From Gadus chalcogrammus (Eukaryota; Chordata; Actinopteri; Gadiformes; Gadidae): DNA of 64,000 nt. The notes below the pieces were generated by a model, which ran no database searches, was not told the origin of the DNA, and saw only the letters and a program-made list of their open reading frames with translations. This document shows positions 51,541-64,000 of the stretch, piece after piece. Position 1 is the first letter of the stretch. Each line of letters starts with the position of its first letter. The stretch is from positions 21,116,870 to 21,180,869 of the forward strand of contig NC_079412.1 in NCBI RefSeq assembly GCF_026213295.1, written 5' to 3'. A program made the position numbers and the translations under genes.

Positions 51541-53317
51541 TACGCCAGGTCTGTTGAAACAGGAAGAGGAAGTCACACAGAAACGCCCCAGCCGTCTCGA
51601 CACCCAGAGAGACAAAGAATTCAATTTCCTGGGACAGAGTATGTGCTGGCTCCTCTCACGAGATAAGTGGGGAGGCATTAACGGGGAGATGATGAGCGTA
51701 GCATCGCAGCGCTACGTGCTTCCAGAAATGAGGAAATGCAATTTGAAGAACATTTTTCCTCATCCGTCAGAACACAACACACTTTGATTCGAAGGCAGTG
51801 TAGCGAATAGGCATATTATTATAGCAAGGAAGTCTATGATGTAAGTGCTGCCGGGTGCTTTTTCTGATTGGCAGGTGCTATATTAAACACATCCACGGTA
51901 AAGGTGGTCGCTTTCATGTCGCTAGCCAGGGTTAAGATAGTCTACCGTGTAAACACATCGCTGGGCAGGCTTCTCCTCCGACACCGTGAGAAATACAAAT
52001 CCATTCAGATGAATCAGCCATGGGTGTCATTTGAACATTGTAATTGGATACATGGCTTTAGTTATTATTTGTTTAGCGAGTGTGGGTTGAGGAACTTCTG
52101 CTTGTGTTTTCTTAAATATCCCCGAAAGAACAGCTGTCACTTATCACTCACTTGTTAAAAAAACCCATTAATACAACGTTGATATCAAACAGTGATTTAT
52201 AAAATCTTTTATAAAAAAGATGCAACACAGACGTCTGTGTTGCTTCCGCAGATTTTATAAAACACCATACGGACAGATGTTAGGACAGATGTCAGTCCCC
52301 CCCCGGGAGGAGGAAGCTGCGCATCCCGTTGTTGGTTCCTGTGTTGCGGCTGCGCCATTACACGGCTGGCTGGGCGCGTGCGTGCTGGGGGCACCGCGCG
52401 GACTCGCGCCGGGCCGCTGACATTTAATACGGCGCGCGACAACTTTATCTCCCGCTAACATGAAGGAGCCGCAGGCGGAGATGTTTAATTACAGACACCG
52501 CCCATACACCACGGCCTCCCCCTGCACGTGTAGATATTTATAGAGCAAACACGAGCTGCGTGGAGGGCCGTGGACCGCGGGTCGCTCGTGCGTGGAAATT
52601 GGATTTGTCAGCACGCGTGCGGTGCGGTGTTTTGAACCAATCAAAGCTCGACAGACAATCTCCTCCGGTACAAGGGATGCTGAGGGTCTACAGGACAGGG
52701 ATGGGGGATACACGTGGCAGAAAAGATTGATTATTGTCTTTGTGAGTTGGATCGTTGAACGGGATGAGTGATGGGTTGGCTACCTGGTGGTTTGGAATTG
52801 CAACGGAAATTCAAATGTTACAAATAAAATGATATTGTCAACGACACTAGTGTTTGATTTCACAAGTCTTACTTGATATTACAGGGCAGAATATTTGGAC
52901 TGGTCAGTCAGGATTTGATGGGCGATAGGGGGAGCACCCACTGAGGAAAAAACATACTTTTTAGAGATACTTTCTCTCAAGATGTGTCTTGTTGCAAAGA
53001 CTGCAGTTTATTTTAATCATTCAAGGTGTTTTTAACAGTGGCTGAATAGATAATGTGATGCAAACGCTGGTTGCGAGGATTAAAACTCCCTTTACTGCCA
53101 AAATGAACAACTTGAAAGACGTTTGAATGAAAGCAGATGATTAACATTGATCATTTGTATTGATGTATCCTTTTGATCAAACACTGATCTAATAACTCAC
53201 AGGACTTTGTTTGGAGTGATTCTATAAATTTGAGCATTGTAACGGAATTCTTTAATCTATAGTCATTTAGAGACTTATCCCTAGCAACCTAAACTGAATC
53301 CAGACTCAAACCATTAA
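51541..53317. other. Intergenic, no gene recognised
   Basis: Unique sequence. The part at 52300-52620 is GC-rich with CpG-containing stretches. It could be regulatory, but no exon can be supported. Confidence 0.35.
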
Positions 53318-53775
53318 GGAGCAGGTAGGGGTTAGACAATACAGAGACGGGTCATTAAGGAGCAGGTAGGGGTTAGACAGTACAAAGCAGGTCATTAAGG
53401 AGCAGGTAGGGGTTAGACAGTACAGAGACAGGTAATTAAGGAGCAGGTAGGGGTTAGACAGTACAAAGCAGGTCATTAAGGAGCAAGTAGGGGTTAGACA
53501 GTACAGAGACAGGTCACTAAGGAGCAGGTAGGGGATAGACTGTACAGAGACAGGTCATTAAGGAGCAGGTAGGGGTTAGACAGTACAGAGACAGGTCATT
53601 AAGGAGCAGGTAGGGGTTAGACAGTACAGAGACAGGTCATTAAGGAGCAGGTAGGGGTTAGACAGTACAGAGACGGGTCATTAAGGGGTAGGGGTTAGGG
53701 AACCTTGATAAGGACCTGACGACACTGGGGATCGAACCCAGAACCTTCCAGCAGCTGGGCTAACCTGCTGCCAGC
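53318..53775 (-). mobile_element. SINE head joined to a 41-bp minisatellite body
   Basis: On the minus strand a tRNA-like head (AGGTTAGCCCAGCTGCTGGA, then GGTTCTGGGTTCGATCCCCA) is followed by a body with TTAATGACCCGTCTCTGTAC, then about nine 41-bp copies of that same body segment. The unit matches the array at 18466-18918, here in the opposite direction. Confidence 0.85.
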
Positions 53776-54620
53776 GAGCACAAGGGCTTTATGCTAATGA
53801 AGAACATGGCCGTCTGCAGCCGTGAGGGGAGAGACACGTCCTGTTAATGAACTCACCCCGCCCGCTCCTCTCCACTCCCTCCTGGGGCTCCGGGCAGACG
53901 CCCGCTGTCGGGTATTAACCCCACAACCAGAGGAACACCACACCTCTTAATCACCACGGAAGGGGAACCCATCAGGCTGTTTGCTCATGGGCACAGGGGA
54001 AGCAGGGACTAAAAGGGAACCAAGAAAAGTGAGTGGATTAGACAGCGAAGCGTCTAAAATCGAACCAGCTGCTTCCAGGTCAGTCCGAGACAACCGGTGC
54101 ATCACAGCCCTCCATGTGGCTCGGTTCACACGAGGGAAACGAGCAGTTCAGTGCTTCTGTCCTTCGCTCTGAACACCGGCGAGAGCGGTGGGACCAGCGC
54201 GTTCCACGAGCGTTCTGCTCACGTGAGGCTGAGGAGATCCGACAACGCCTGCAGCTAGCAGGCGAACACTCCTCATGTTCGCTAAAACTAGAGTGTGACT
54301 CAGTGATGTGAGGGAGCCGTGCGGGATACAGACCACCGCTTGGTCCTATCACAGCCAGGACACGTGGGTGAGGGGCCGCGGGTGGGGGGGGGGGCGCGGC
54401 CGGGGACGTGATGCCCGGGGTGGGCATCGCCAGATGTGGGTGTGGGCGTCGCCAGGCCCGGGCGTGGCCCGGATCTGAAGATATGCGGAGATTACAGGAA
54501 CAGCCCCGGAACGGTTCATCTGTCAGTCGCATCAGGCCTCAAAGCCCTCAGAGATAACATGTGGGAGTCATTCAAGGAGAGGTTCTTCTTCTTCACAATA
54601 CTTGGCACGCCTGCTTTATG
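53776..54620. other. Intergenic, nothing recognised
   Basis: Unique sequence with a GC-rich GGGCATCGCCAG-like duplication near 54417-54470. No exon was seen. Confidence 0.4.
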
Positions 54621-54623
54621 GGG

Positions 54624-54904
<281 letters not shown>

Positions 54905-55110
54905 CAAAAAATATAATATATATATAATATAATATTCCAGTATACTAATGTTTTCTCTAGTCTGGTACTGTAGCGTGTCAAATCGTGTTTAATGATAGCA
55001 GTTGTGAAGCATTCTGACTCTACTCATTAATAATACTAATTACTCACAACTCTATCTGTAATTCAACAAATTATGAATCATGATTCATAATTAATCCAAA
55101 AAGTAAACAA
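54905..55110. repeat. Dispersed repeat, longest copy
   Basis: It contains TATAATATTCCAGTATACTA, CTAGTCTGGTACTGTAGCGT, then ATCTGTAATTCAACAAATTA and TGAATCATGATTCATAATTA. The first half matches 34434-34540 and the second half matches 56838-56885. It is unclassified. Confidence 0.85.
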
Positions 55111-56830
55111 CAGTTTTTGAGATGCACATTAAAAATGTTCAGTAATAAAGCAACAAAGTACTTTGAATGTGAATAAGGTTAAAGAGCTTTGTTTATCAGA
55201 ACACACCGGACCCCCTGCTGAGGTCCAACTCACGTCCTACCGACGCCCCTGTTGCCTAGCAACAGACAGTGACGCAATGGCGTCCCCCCGGCAGCAGGTA
55301 GGGCTGTTAATCACAATTTATTAACGAAGCTGCAATCGCTTAATTAATCTGCTTTAAGTCAACACTTGACTACGCACGTTCCTGATGCTATCGTCTGCTT
55401 ATAATTCTTCATATTTCCAAAGTTAGAATGTGTTTCGGTGAGGGTCAATAAATAGCTTTAATGAGGAACAACACTGCCCCACCGGTACTCAAAATGTGTT
55501 GCCGGGGGCTACTTTATATTTGATCAAGATCTAATTAGATGGAGACATGTGATATTTAATGTGAATAAGCGCCTCTCCGCGATCACTGCGTTTATTTTAA
55601 GACTCCTTTGATTTCTCCGATCGTTGAGCAACGGTACCGCCACCGCCCTGAGGATGTCGCCCTTCTCCACTCATTGCGCAGCAGTACCGGCAATGCCCTG
55701 AAGGTGTCGCCCTTCTCCACTCATAGTGACGCAGTACCGCCGTCGTCCTGAGGGTGTCGCCGTCGCTCCGATCTAGAGGCGCTCTCCTGCTGGCGGCTCA
55801 GCGGTAAACACCTGTTATGTTCCCAGTCCTGTGTCTCCGAGGAGCGTGTGGTGAAAACGAGACAGAAATGAAAAGAAGAAAGCAGAATCCTTTGTGCTAA
55901 TAATAATGGCAGTGTATTTAAATGCCTACGCGTGGAAACGTGTTGACAACAAACGAGCTGGTTGATCTTTGATGCACTGATATAACACTGATATCACTTT
56001 CATTAAGCTGCCCTCACGAGTGCAGATGTTTGCAACTGGTTTATAACTGTTTTTTAACCGGTTTATAAGGAGAAGAGCAGCAGACCGACCAGATGTAGAA
56101 ACAGTTGGCGACACTGCCCCCCCTCCTCGGTCGTTGCCTTGACATCAGTTTGCATTCCGCCGCGTCTCTGTGGTTGTAATTGTCCGCGTTTTGAATGTGA
56201 GTGAATATGATCGCCTATCTTAATTAACGAACGAACCAAATGATTGATCCTAAAGTGTGTTTGTAGGACGCTGAAAAACCCTAATGAAGTAATTAACGGA
56301 AGACAGTTCCCCAGCCACTCGGGGATAATTGGAAAATAATAAGGAGCCATTGTTTCAGGAGCCAATTAGACCTGCTAATATTTGACATTAAAAACTTATG
56401 TAAATTACCTCAGTTTGCTTAAGTTGAAAATCGGAACTCCCACGTGCTTCGTTTGGAGGCTGAACCCACGCACTGGTGGGGCGCGCGTGCCGTGCGCCCT
56501 CGAGAACTAATAATCAAACGGCGGCAGCTGCGCGCCCACGCAGGGCCACGGTGCACGCGCTCTCGATCCAGGTGCCGTAAATAGCGCGGGAGAAACGCGC
56601 CGTGACGAGGTTATTGTCGGCGCTGTCTTTGATGATGTTCAGGCTTCAGTCGGAGAGCTGAGTGAAGGAAGTTCGGGAAGAAAGTTGTGAAAGGGAAATG
56701 TTCAGATTTGAGCTTTCAGACACTGGCGTGCATCACTCTTCGGGGGGCCAGGGGCCCCCCACAGAGCGACGTCACCGTTCAGAATAAGAGGGAGTATCCC
56801 CCACCACAGCAGGTGTTGAATGGGGGCGAA
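55111..56830. other. Intergenic, no gene recognised
   Basis: Mostly unique. At about 55620-55770 three units of about 60 bp repeat ACCGCC, CCTGAGGGTGTCGCC and CTTCTCCACTCAT. The part at 56440-56600 is CpG-rich. Confidence 0.4.
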
Positions 56831-56833
56831 GAC

Positions 56834-56888
56834 AATTCTATCTGTAATTCATCAAATTACGAATCATGATTCATAATTAATCAGAAAA
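56834..56888. repeat. Dispersed repeat, 3' fragment
   Basis: TTCTATCTGTAATTCATCAA and CGAATCATGATTCATAATTA match the second half of the copy at 54905. Confidence 0.8.
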
Positions 56889-57128
56889 TTATTATCATTT
56901 CAAAATGTTAACCCAAAGTGTCGATGAATATGTGGATAGCTGAACAGCCAGACAAGAAGGCGGTCTTTATGAATAAAACATCTCCAATGATCTGCTGCAG
57001 CTCACGAGAGGAACGCACAACATTGACATGATGCGTTGGGCTTTCCTCGAGGAAACAACGAGCATCAGAGTCACGTCTGTTCGTCTGCCGTCTTGGATCC
57101 AACTTAACGCCCCGACCGTGTGAAGGTC

Positions 57129-57132
<4 letters not shown>

Positions 57133-57211
<79 letters not shown>

Positions 57212-57311
57212 NNNNNNNNNNNNNNNNNNNNNNNNNNNNNNNNNNNNNNNNNNNNNNNNNNNNNNNNNNNNNNNNNNNNNNNNNNNNNNNNNNNNNNNNN
57301 NNNNNNNNNNN
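57133..57311. other. (TG)n run ending in a 100-N assembly gap
   Basis: A TG run reaches 57211, and exactly 100 N follow (57212-57311). A fixed 100-N block usually marks a gap of unknown size, so the true TG array may be much longer. Confidence 0.95.
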
Positions 57312-57688
57312 GACTGAACACACGGTACTGTGATCACCTCCCAGAGGATCACAGCTCTGTCTTAAACCAAACACACACACAGATCAACTGCCATCATCAT
57401 CACGGAAAATGGATGATTCTAGTGTTTAATCTAAACATTGTCAATCAACATTTATTCATAAATATAAATACATACAAATATGTCTCACACGCCGCAAAAA
57501 AACACCACAACAAACATAAATGATATATATATAAATATATATATATATACTTGGTCCAACCATGTACAATTACGTTTGACAGGACTTCATATTTAAAACA
57601 CAAATGAAAGCCTGCCAGGCACCCACTCATATCTTAAAAACGGTTCCTTACGACTAGCGATCGTGACAGCGTGACAGCTATCACTGGC

Positions 57689-57691
<3 letters not shown>

Positions 57692-57759
<68 letters not shown>

Positions 57760-57789
57760 CTCCCCCTCTTTGTCATGTCTCTCCCTCTC

Positions 57790-57852
<63 letters not shown>
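57692..57852. repeat. (CT)n microsatellite
   Basis: Two CT runs separated by CCTCCTCCCCCTCTTTGTCATG-like sequence. Confidence 0.95.
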
Positions 57853-57855
<3 letters not shown>

Positions 57856-58250
57856 TCTCTCTCCCCCATCATACTGCTTCCTGACGCGTGGCATGACATC
57901 ACCGTGACCTCTGCTGACCCCTCGTTCTCTCGCCCGGTCCCGACGTTTAGCTCGCTACTCGGCTGTCTGCTTCCGAGCGGTCGGTTCTGAGCGGAGGGCC
58001 CGCTCAACCGGCCAACGTTAATCCAGCTGACACGTATCGCCTCTCCACACCCGCCTGAACCTTGACCCTTGACCCCTCGACCCCCCCGGCGAGGGCGAAC
58101 CATTTGCCGACAGGAAGCCGTGCGCGTGCGTCTTCACTGCCACATCGCGGCTCAGCTCCTCGCCCTTTTATCCGTGTTCCACAATGACATGAAGGCGGAG
58201 GGAGAGGACACAGACAGAGACGAGCTCGGAATAATTTCCCTCCAACACAA
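57853..58250. other. Intergenic, nothing recognised
   Basis: Unique GC-rich sequence. No exon with family resemblance was found on either strand. Confidence 0.4.
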
Positions 58251-58274
58251 CCCCAGCCTGGACTATAAAGATTC

Positions 58275-58605
58275 CAGGCTGGAGGTAGTGATAGTGTTAG
58301 GGGGACAAAAGGTACCTGGTTCAATCCCCAAAAGTCTGCAGTCTAGATGTAGGTGTCCTAGATCAAGGTGCCCCCTGACCTCCACCTGCTCCGTAATGAC
58401 CTGGATCCAAACTCTCTGTGAGTCTCTGTGGTTGAATGCTAAAATAGACTGACTGTGTTCGGGAGCTGTGTGGCAGTCCTCTCACTGTTCACTCATCTTC
58501 CCTGGTCCTCCTGGGTCTAGGATGAGCCTTGTTGCCTCTGCCTGTGCCAAGTGCTTTGATAGCATTAAACATCACATTGATTTGACTGTTCGCGCTCAAA
58601 TCTCC
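58275..58605 (+). mobile_element. tRNA-headed SINE, intact body
   Basis: The head ends AAGGTACCTGGTTCAATCCC (B box). The body reads AGATCAAGGTGCCCCCTGAC and CACCTGCTCCGTAATGACCT. The latter is the single-copy form of the segment amplified in the 41-bp arrays at 18466 and 53318. The 3' boundary is approximate. Confidence 0.7.
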
Positions 58606-58607
58606 AT

Positions 58608-58878
58608 CTCCATCCTCTAGAGGAGAACAAGTCTCCTTACCTCCTCTAGAGGAGAACACGACTCCTCCTCCTCACCTCCTCTAGAGGAGAACACGTCTCC
58701 TTACCTCCTCTAGAGGAGAACACATCTCCTCACCTCCTCTAGGGTTGATCACACCTCCTCACCTCCTCTAGAGGAGAACACACCTCCTCACCTCCTCTAG
58801 GGTTGATCACACCTCCTCACCTCCTCTAGAGGAGAACACACCTCCTCACCTCCTCTAGGGTTGATCCCACCTCCTGCT
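58608..58878. repeat. Minisatellite with CTCTAGAG palindromes, about 30 bp unit
   Basis: Eight to nine copies of CACCTCCTCTAGAGGAGAAC with ACACCTCCT. Alternate units read CTCTAGGGTTGATCACA. Many units contain the self-complementary CCTCTAGAGG. Confidence 0.9.
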
Positions 58879-58879
58879 C

Positions 58880-59345
58880 CTGAGACCACAGGGTGATTGA
58901 TGGTTTCCGGCTCCTCTCTCTCTCTCGATGGGGGGGAGGTGGGCGTCCCTGGAGCCCCCATCCATTGATCTATTATTTATCTATCGTGGCCTAATGCTCC
59001 TTGAGACGGCGGACTTGGAAAAAGAAAGGGTTGCCGTCTGCAATTGAATCCATCTTTTATCTCCGGGGAGTGATCCGAGCTGAGGGTCGGACGAGGATGA
59101 AAGGCAGGAGGAGAGGAGACCCGGAGGGGCTGATGATCGCCTCCGAGCCCTCTGGGTCCCGCACCCAGAGCCGGATCTCAGGGCATCACGAAGCCCTCCG
59201 TGAGAAGCCTGGTGGGTCTCGCTCTCCTTTAGACGTGGAGGGGGGTCTGCCAGAGCTCCTTTAGACGTGGAGGGGGGTCTGCCAGAGCTCCTTCAGAAGT
59301 AAAAAAGCAGGTGGGTCAGCGCTGAGGACCCCTGGGAGGACTGAA
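58880..59345. other. Intergenic, nothing recognised
   Basis: Unique sequence with one exact direct repeat of about 33 bp (GAGCTCCTTTAGACGTGGAG region, 59223-59292). Confidence 0.4.
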
Positions 59346-59346
59346 A

Positions 59347-60589
<1,243 letters not shown>

Positions 60590-60590
<1 letters not shown>

Positions 60591-60860
60591 AGGTTAAAGA
60601 CATTAAAGGTTAGACTAAAGATATTAAAGGTTAGACTAAAGATATTAAAGCTATTACAGGTTAGACTAAAGATATTAAAGATATGAGAGGTTAGGGATAA
60701 GAAATATGAGGTACAGTAAAGATATAAAAGTGATATAAAATTAGAGAATAGAGTCAAGATTGTAAAGGTATTAGAGGTGAGGGTAACGATATCAGAGGTT
60801 AAGGTAAGGGGTAAGGGTAGAGGTAAGGGTAATGATATCAGAGGTAAGGGTTAAGATAAG
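60590..60860. repeat. Degenerate array of GGTTAGACTAAAGATATTAA units
   Basis: About 21-30 bp units, becoming GGTAAGGGTAACGATATCAG toward the end. Confidence 0.8.
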
Positions 60861-61011
60861 GGAGCCATCACACACCCTGCGGGACAGATCCAGCAGCCCC
60901 CATCTTCTTGTCTATCAGTTCTTTGTGTCTCTATTGTTTTCTGAGGAGACAATCGCGTAGGTGAGAGCATCAGGAGAGACATGTTGTTGAAGGCGCTGGT
61001 TTGACCGTTGG

Positions 61012-61580
<569 letters not shown>

Positions 61581-61717
61581 TACTCCTGGAAAATACTCCA
61601 GGAGAAAGTGAGACGGGCGACAGAGCAGAACATTAAAGGGTGCGTGAGAAGAACTGTTTAAAAATAGAGAGAAAGAAGAAAGACTACCTCATGTCTGGTG
61701 GAGAGGTGTGTGTGTGG

Positions 61718-62264
<547 letters not shown>

Positions 62265-62639
62265 AAAGAGGTGGATAGTGAGATGGAGAAGGTTCCCCAC
62301 AATAAGAGGTGACGTAACCATGGTGACAGAAGACCACGCCCCCTCTGTGCACCACCCATCAACACCACCAACTAGACCTCACCAAGACGCTGACCTCCGA
62401 CCCCATGATCAGGAGTGACTGTCCGACCCCCTGTTGACCCCGGGGAGGTGTTCCAGCCAGGGCCCGTCCATGGGGGGCTCAACACCACATCGAAGGGCCC
62501 CTAGAGGCCCCCCCGGAGGGGTTGTGGATCGCCATTATGGTCCCTCTCAGAATCGAGCGGAAGAGTCCACCCAGATGTGTGACAGACGGACCCCCCTACC
62601 ATGCTGCCAGTGGGCTCTTCCAACTGGTACGCTGTCGTG

Positions 62640-62878
62640 TTTTCATCATCGTCATCATCTTCGTCTCCATCATCATCATCATCGTCGTCTTCCTCACCAT
62701 CATCCCCACCACCTTCACCATCATCATTGTCATCATCAATGCCATCATCTGTGTCTCCATCATCATCATCAACATCGTCATCGTCGTCTTCGTCACCATC
62801 ATCCCCACCACCTTCACCATCATCAATGCCATCATCCTCCCCATCACCACCATTATAACCCCCATCACCTCCACCCTT
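62640..62878. repeat. (ATC)n imperfect trinucleotide region
   Basis: CATCATCATC with CACCACCTTCACC and CGTCGTCTTC variants. A block of about 60 bp (ATCCCCACCACCTTCACCAT) occurs twice. All frames stay open on both strands because of the repeat, so coding is not supported. Confidence 0.85.
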
Positions 62879-63059
62879 TTTAGTTTAAGATATGAACACC
62901 AGCCCTTCCCCAGCAGTTGAGTACCTTACAATGGGGAGAACCCACACTCTGTGCCAAACCTCACAGCGCTCTTATTTTGACATGCACTTCAGATAAGCAG
63001 GAAGCTGGTGGAACTTCAAGAGCAGCCTGGGACAGGGGGAATAAACACATCACACACAC

Positions 63060-63510
63060 ACACGCTTTAGCAAAAAGACTCCCAACATGTTTAATCTCTT
63101 CTGGATGCGCGCCTATTTACACGTAATAAATCTCAACAGTAAGAAATAGCAGGATATTTACACACACGTGAAAACAGCCAAAACAACAACGAAAAAAAAA
63201 AAACACAGCAGCTTCTGAAGTCTGAAACTCTTGAAAAAGGTATCAAGATTCATAAAGTATTAAAAATTATTTTACACTCCACTCCTCTCTCCCCTTTGCT
63301 TTAATCTGTCAAGGTGTCCCGTATTTTATCGTACGCGCTCTTATTCTATTTTTTTTATGTACTTTTTTTTTAAAACGTCTCTATTCTTTTCCTTTGATGC
63401 GGCGCGTGATGAACGGAAGCCAAACGGAGGCGGGTAGTGAGCACCAGGGAGACGGGGATCAGACCGCTCACTGACAAAAGAGGGCCAAACCTGACTTTGA
63501 AACTCTGTTT
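63060..63510 (-). other. Possible 3' UTR end of a minus-strand gene outside the window
   Basis: AT-rich unique sequence in an otherwise repeat-rich area, with ATTAAA on the minus strand at about 63089-63094. It resembles a 3' UTR, but no coding sequence is visible to confirm it. Confidence 0.2.
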
Positions 63511-63519
63511 AGTAAAGAC

Positions 63520-63548
63520 TGTGTGTGTGTGTGCCTGGTTCTTCTGGG

Positions 63549-63610
<62 letters not shown>

Positions 63611-63730
63611 CTGGTTCTTCTGGGGTGTCTGTGTGTGTGTGTTTGTTAGTGCGTGTGTGTGTGTGTGCGTGTGTCTATGTCTGTGTGTGTGTCTGGTTCT
63701 GCCGCGGTGTGTGAGTGTGTGTCTGTGTCT

Positions 63731-63781
<51 letters not shown>
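63520..63781. repeat. TG-rich tract with duplicated GCCTGGTTCTTCTGGGGTGT
   Basis: Two TG blocks each introduced by the same 20-base segment (63532 and 63608), then a pure run at 63735-63780. Confidence 0.95.
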
Positions 63782-64000
63782 GGCGGTGAGGTCGGGGATG
63801 ATGGAAACGTTGCGTGGGATATCACCGGCCTGTCTCTCCCTACATCCCTCCCCCCATCCCTCCGTCCGACTCCCCTCCCACTTCCCGTCTCCTGCTGCAT
63901 CTTCATCTCGTCGGCTCGAGAGGCCGGCGATGTTACAGAATGGAGAATGAGGAGCGAGCTCCTAACCGCCCCTCACTGCTCCGTCGCCCGGGAGCTGGGC
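63782..64000. other. GC-rich sequence at window end, unassigned
   Basis: Unique GC-rich sequence with pyrimidine-rich stretches. It may belong to a gene beyond the window, but no exon can be supported. Confidence 0.3.

Noticed and set aside
62522..62920. Ile/Val-rich frame resembling membrane helices
   Set aside because: It comes from an ATC trinucleotide array that is open in all frames on both strands.

Overview
This is nuclear DNA from a ray-finned fish. It carries vertebrate split genes with GT-AG introns, tRNA-headed SINEs of teleost type, hAT and PIF/Harbinger transposons, and an extreme load of (AC)n, (AG)n and minisatellite arrays. That load, together with a dispersed repeat near 19.3-19.9 kb that I associate with cod, suggests a gadiform such as Atlantic cod. 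The species call is inference. One 100-N assembly gap sits inside a (GT)n run.

Two genes can be rebuilt exon by exon, and they converge. slc41a3 (+ strand, 5.2-22.7 kb) encodes an 11-exon-position MgtE-type Mg2+ transporter. It has two alternative first coding exons (5199-5480 and 8958-9152), both ending in phase 0 and both encoding a version of the first membrane segment, followed by ten shared exons. The predicted proteins are 479 or 450 residues. chst13 (- strand, 38.1-27.5 kb) encodes a Golgi chondroitin 4-O-sulfotransferase in four coding exons (346 residues) with all splice phases matching. SLC41A3 and CHST13 lie near each other on human 3q21, so the pairing looks like conserved linkage. 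The two products work in unrelated pathways (Mg2+ transport; glycosaminoglycan sulfation).

Layout: 1-4.3 kb, minisatellite and microsatellites; 4.3-22.7 kb, slc41a3; 22.7-27.3 kb, intergenic with minisatellites; 27.3-38.1 kb, chst13, whose large first intron holds several arrays and an inverted SINE pair; 38.1-64 kb, no confident gene. The last part holds a nested transposon complex (42.9-46.3 kb: a hAT with an exact 8-bp target duplication, containing a palindromic MITE and a 1508-bp Harbinger with an exact 3-bp duplication), a 100-bp palindromic MITE, SINEs and many arrays. A possible 3' UTR of a minus-strand gene lies near 63.1-63.5 kb.

The most unusual signal is that tandem arrays in slc41a3 are built from the gene's own splice junctions. 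The exon at 21201 is preceded by ten extra copies of its 3' splice site. The 5' splice sites of the exons ending at 9152, 12589, 13579 and 14974 are copied downstream together with bits of exon. Other arrays begin at or within 20 bp of a donor. One duplicated donor would give an in-frame 48-codon insertion, whereas most upstream acceptors would add a quick stop.
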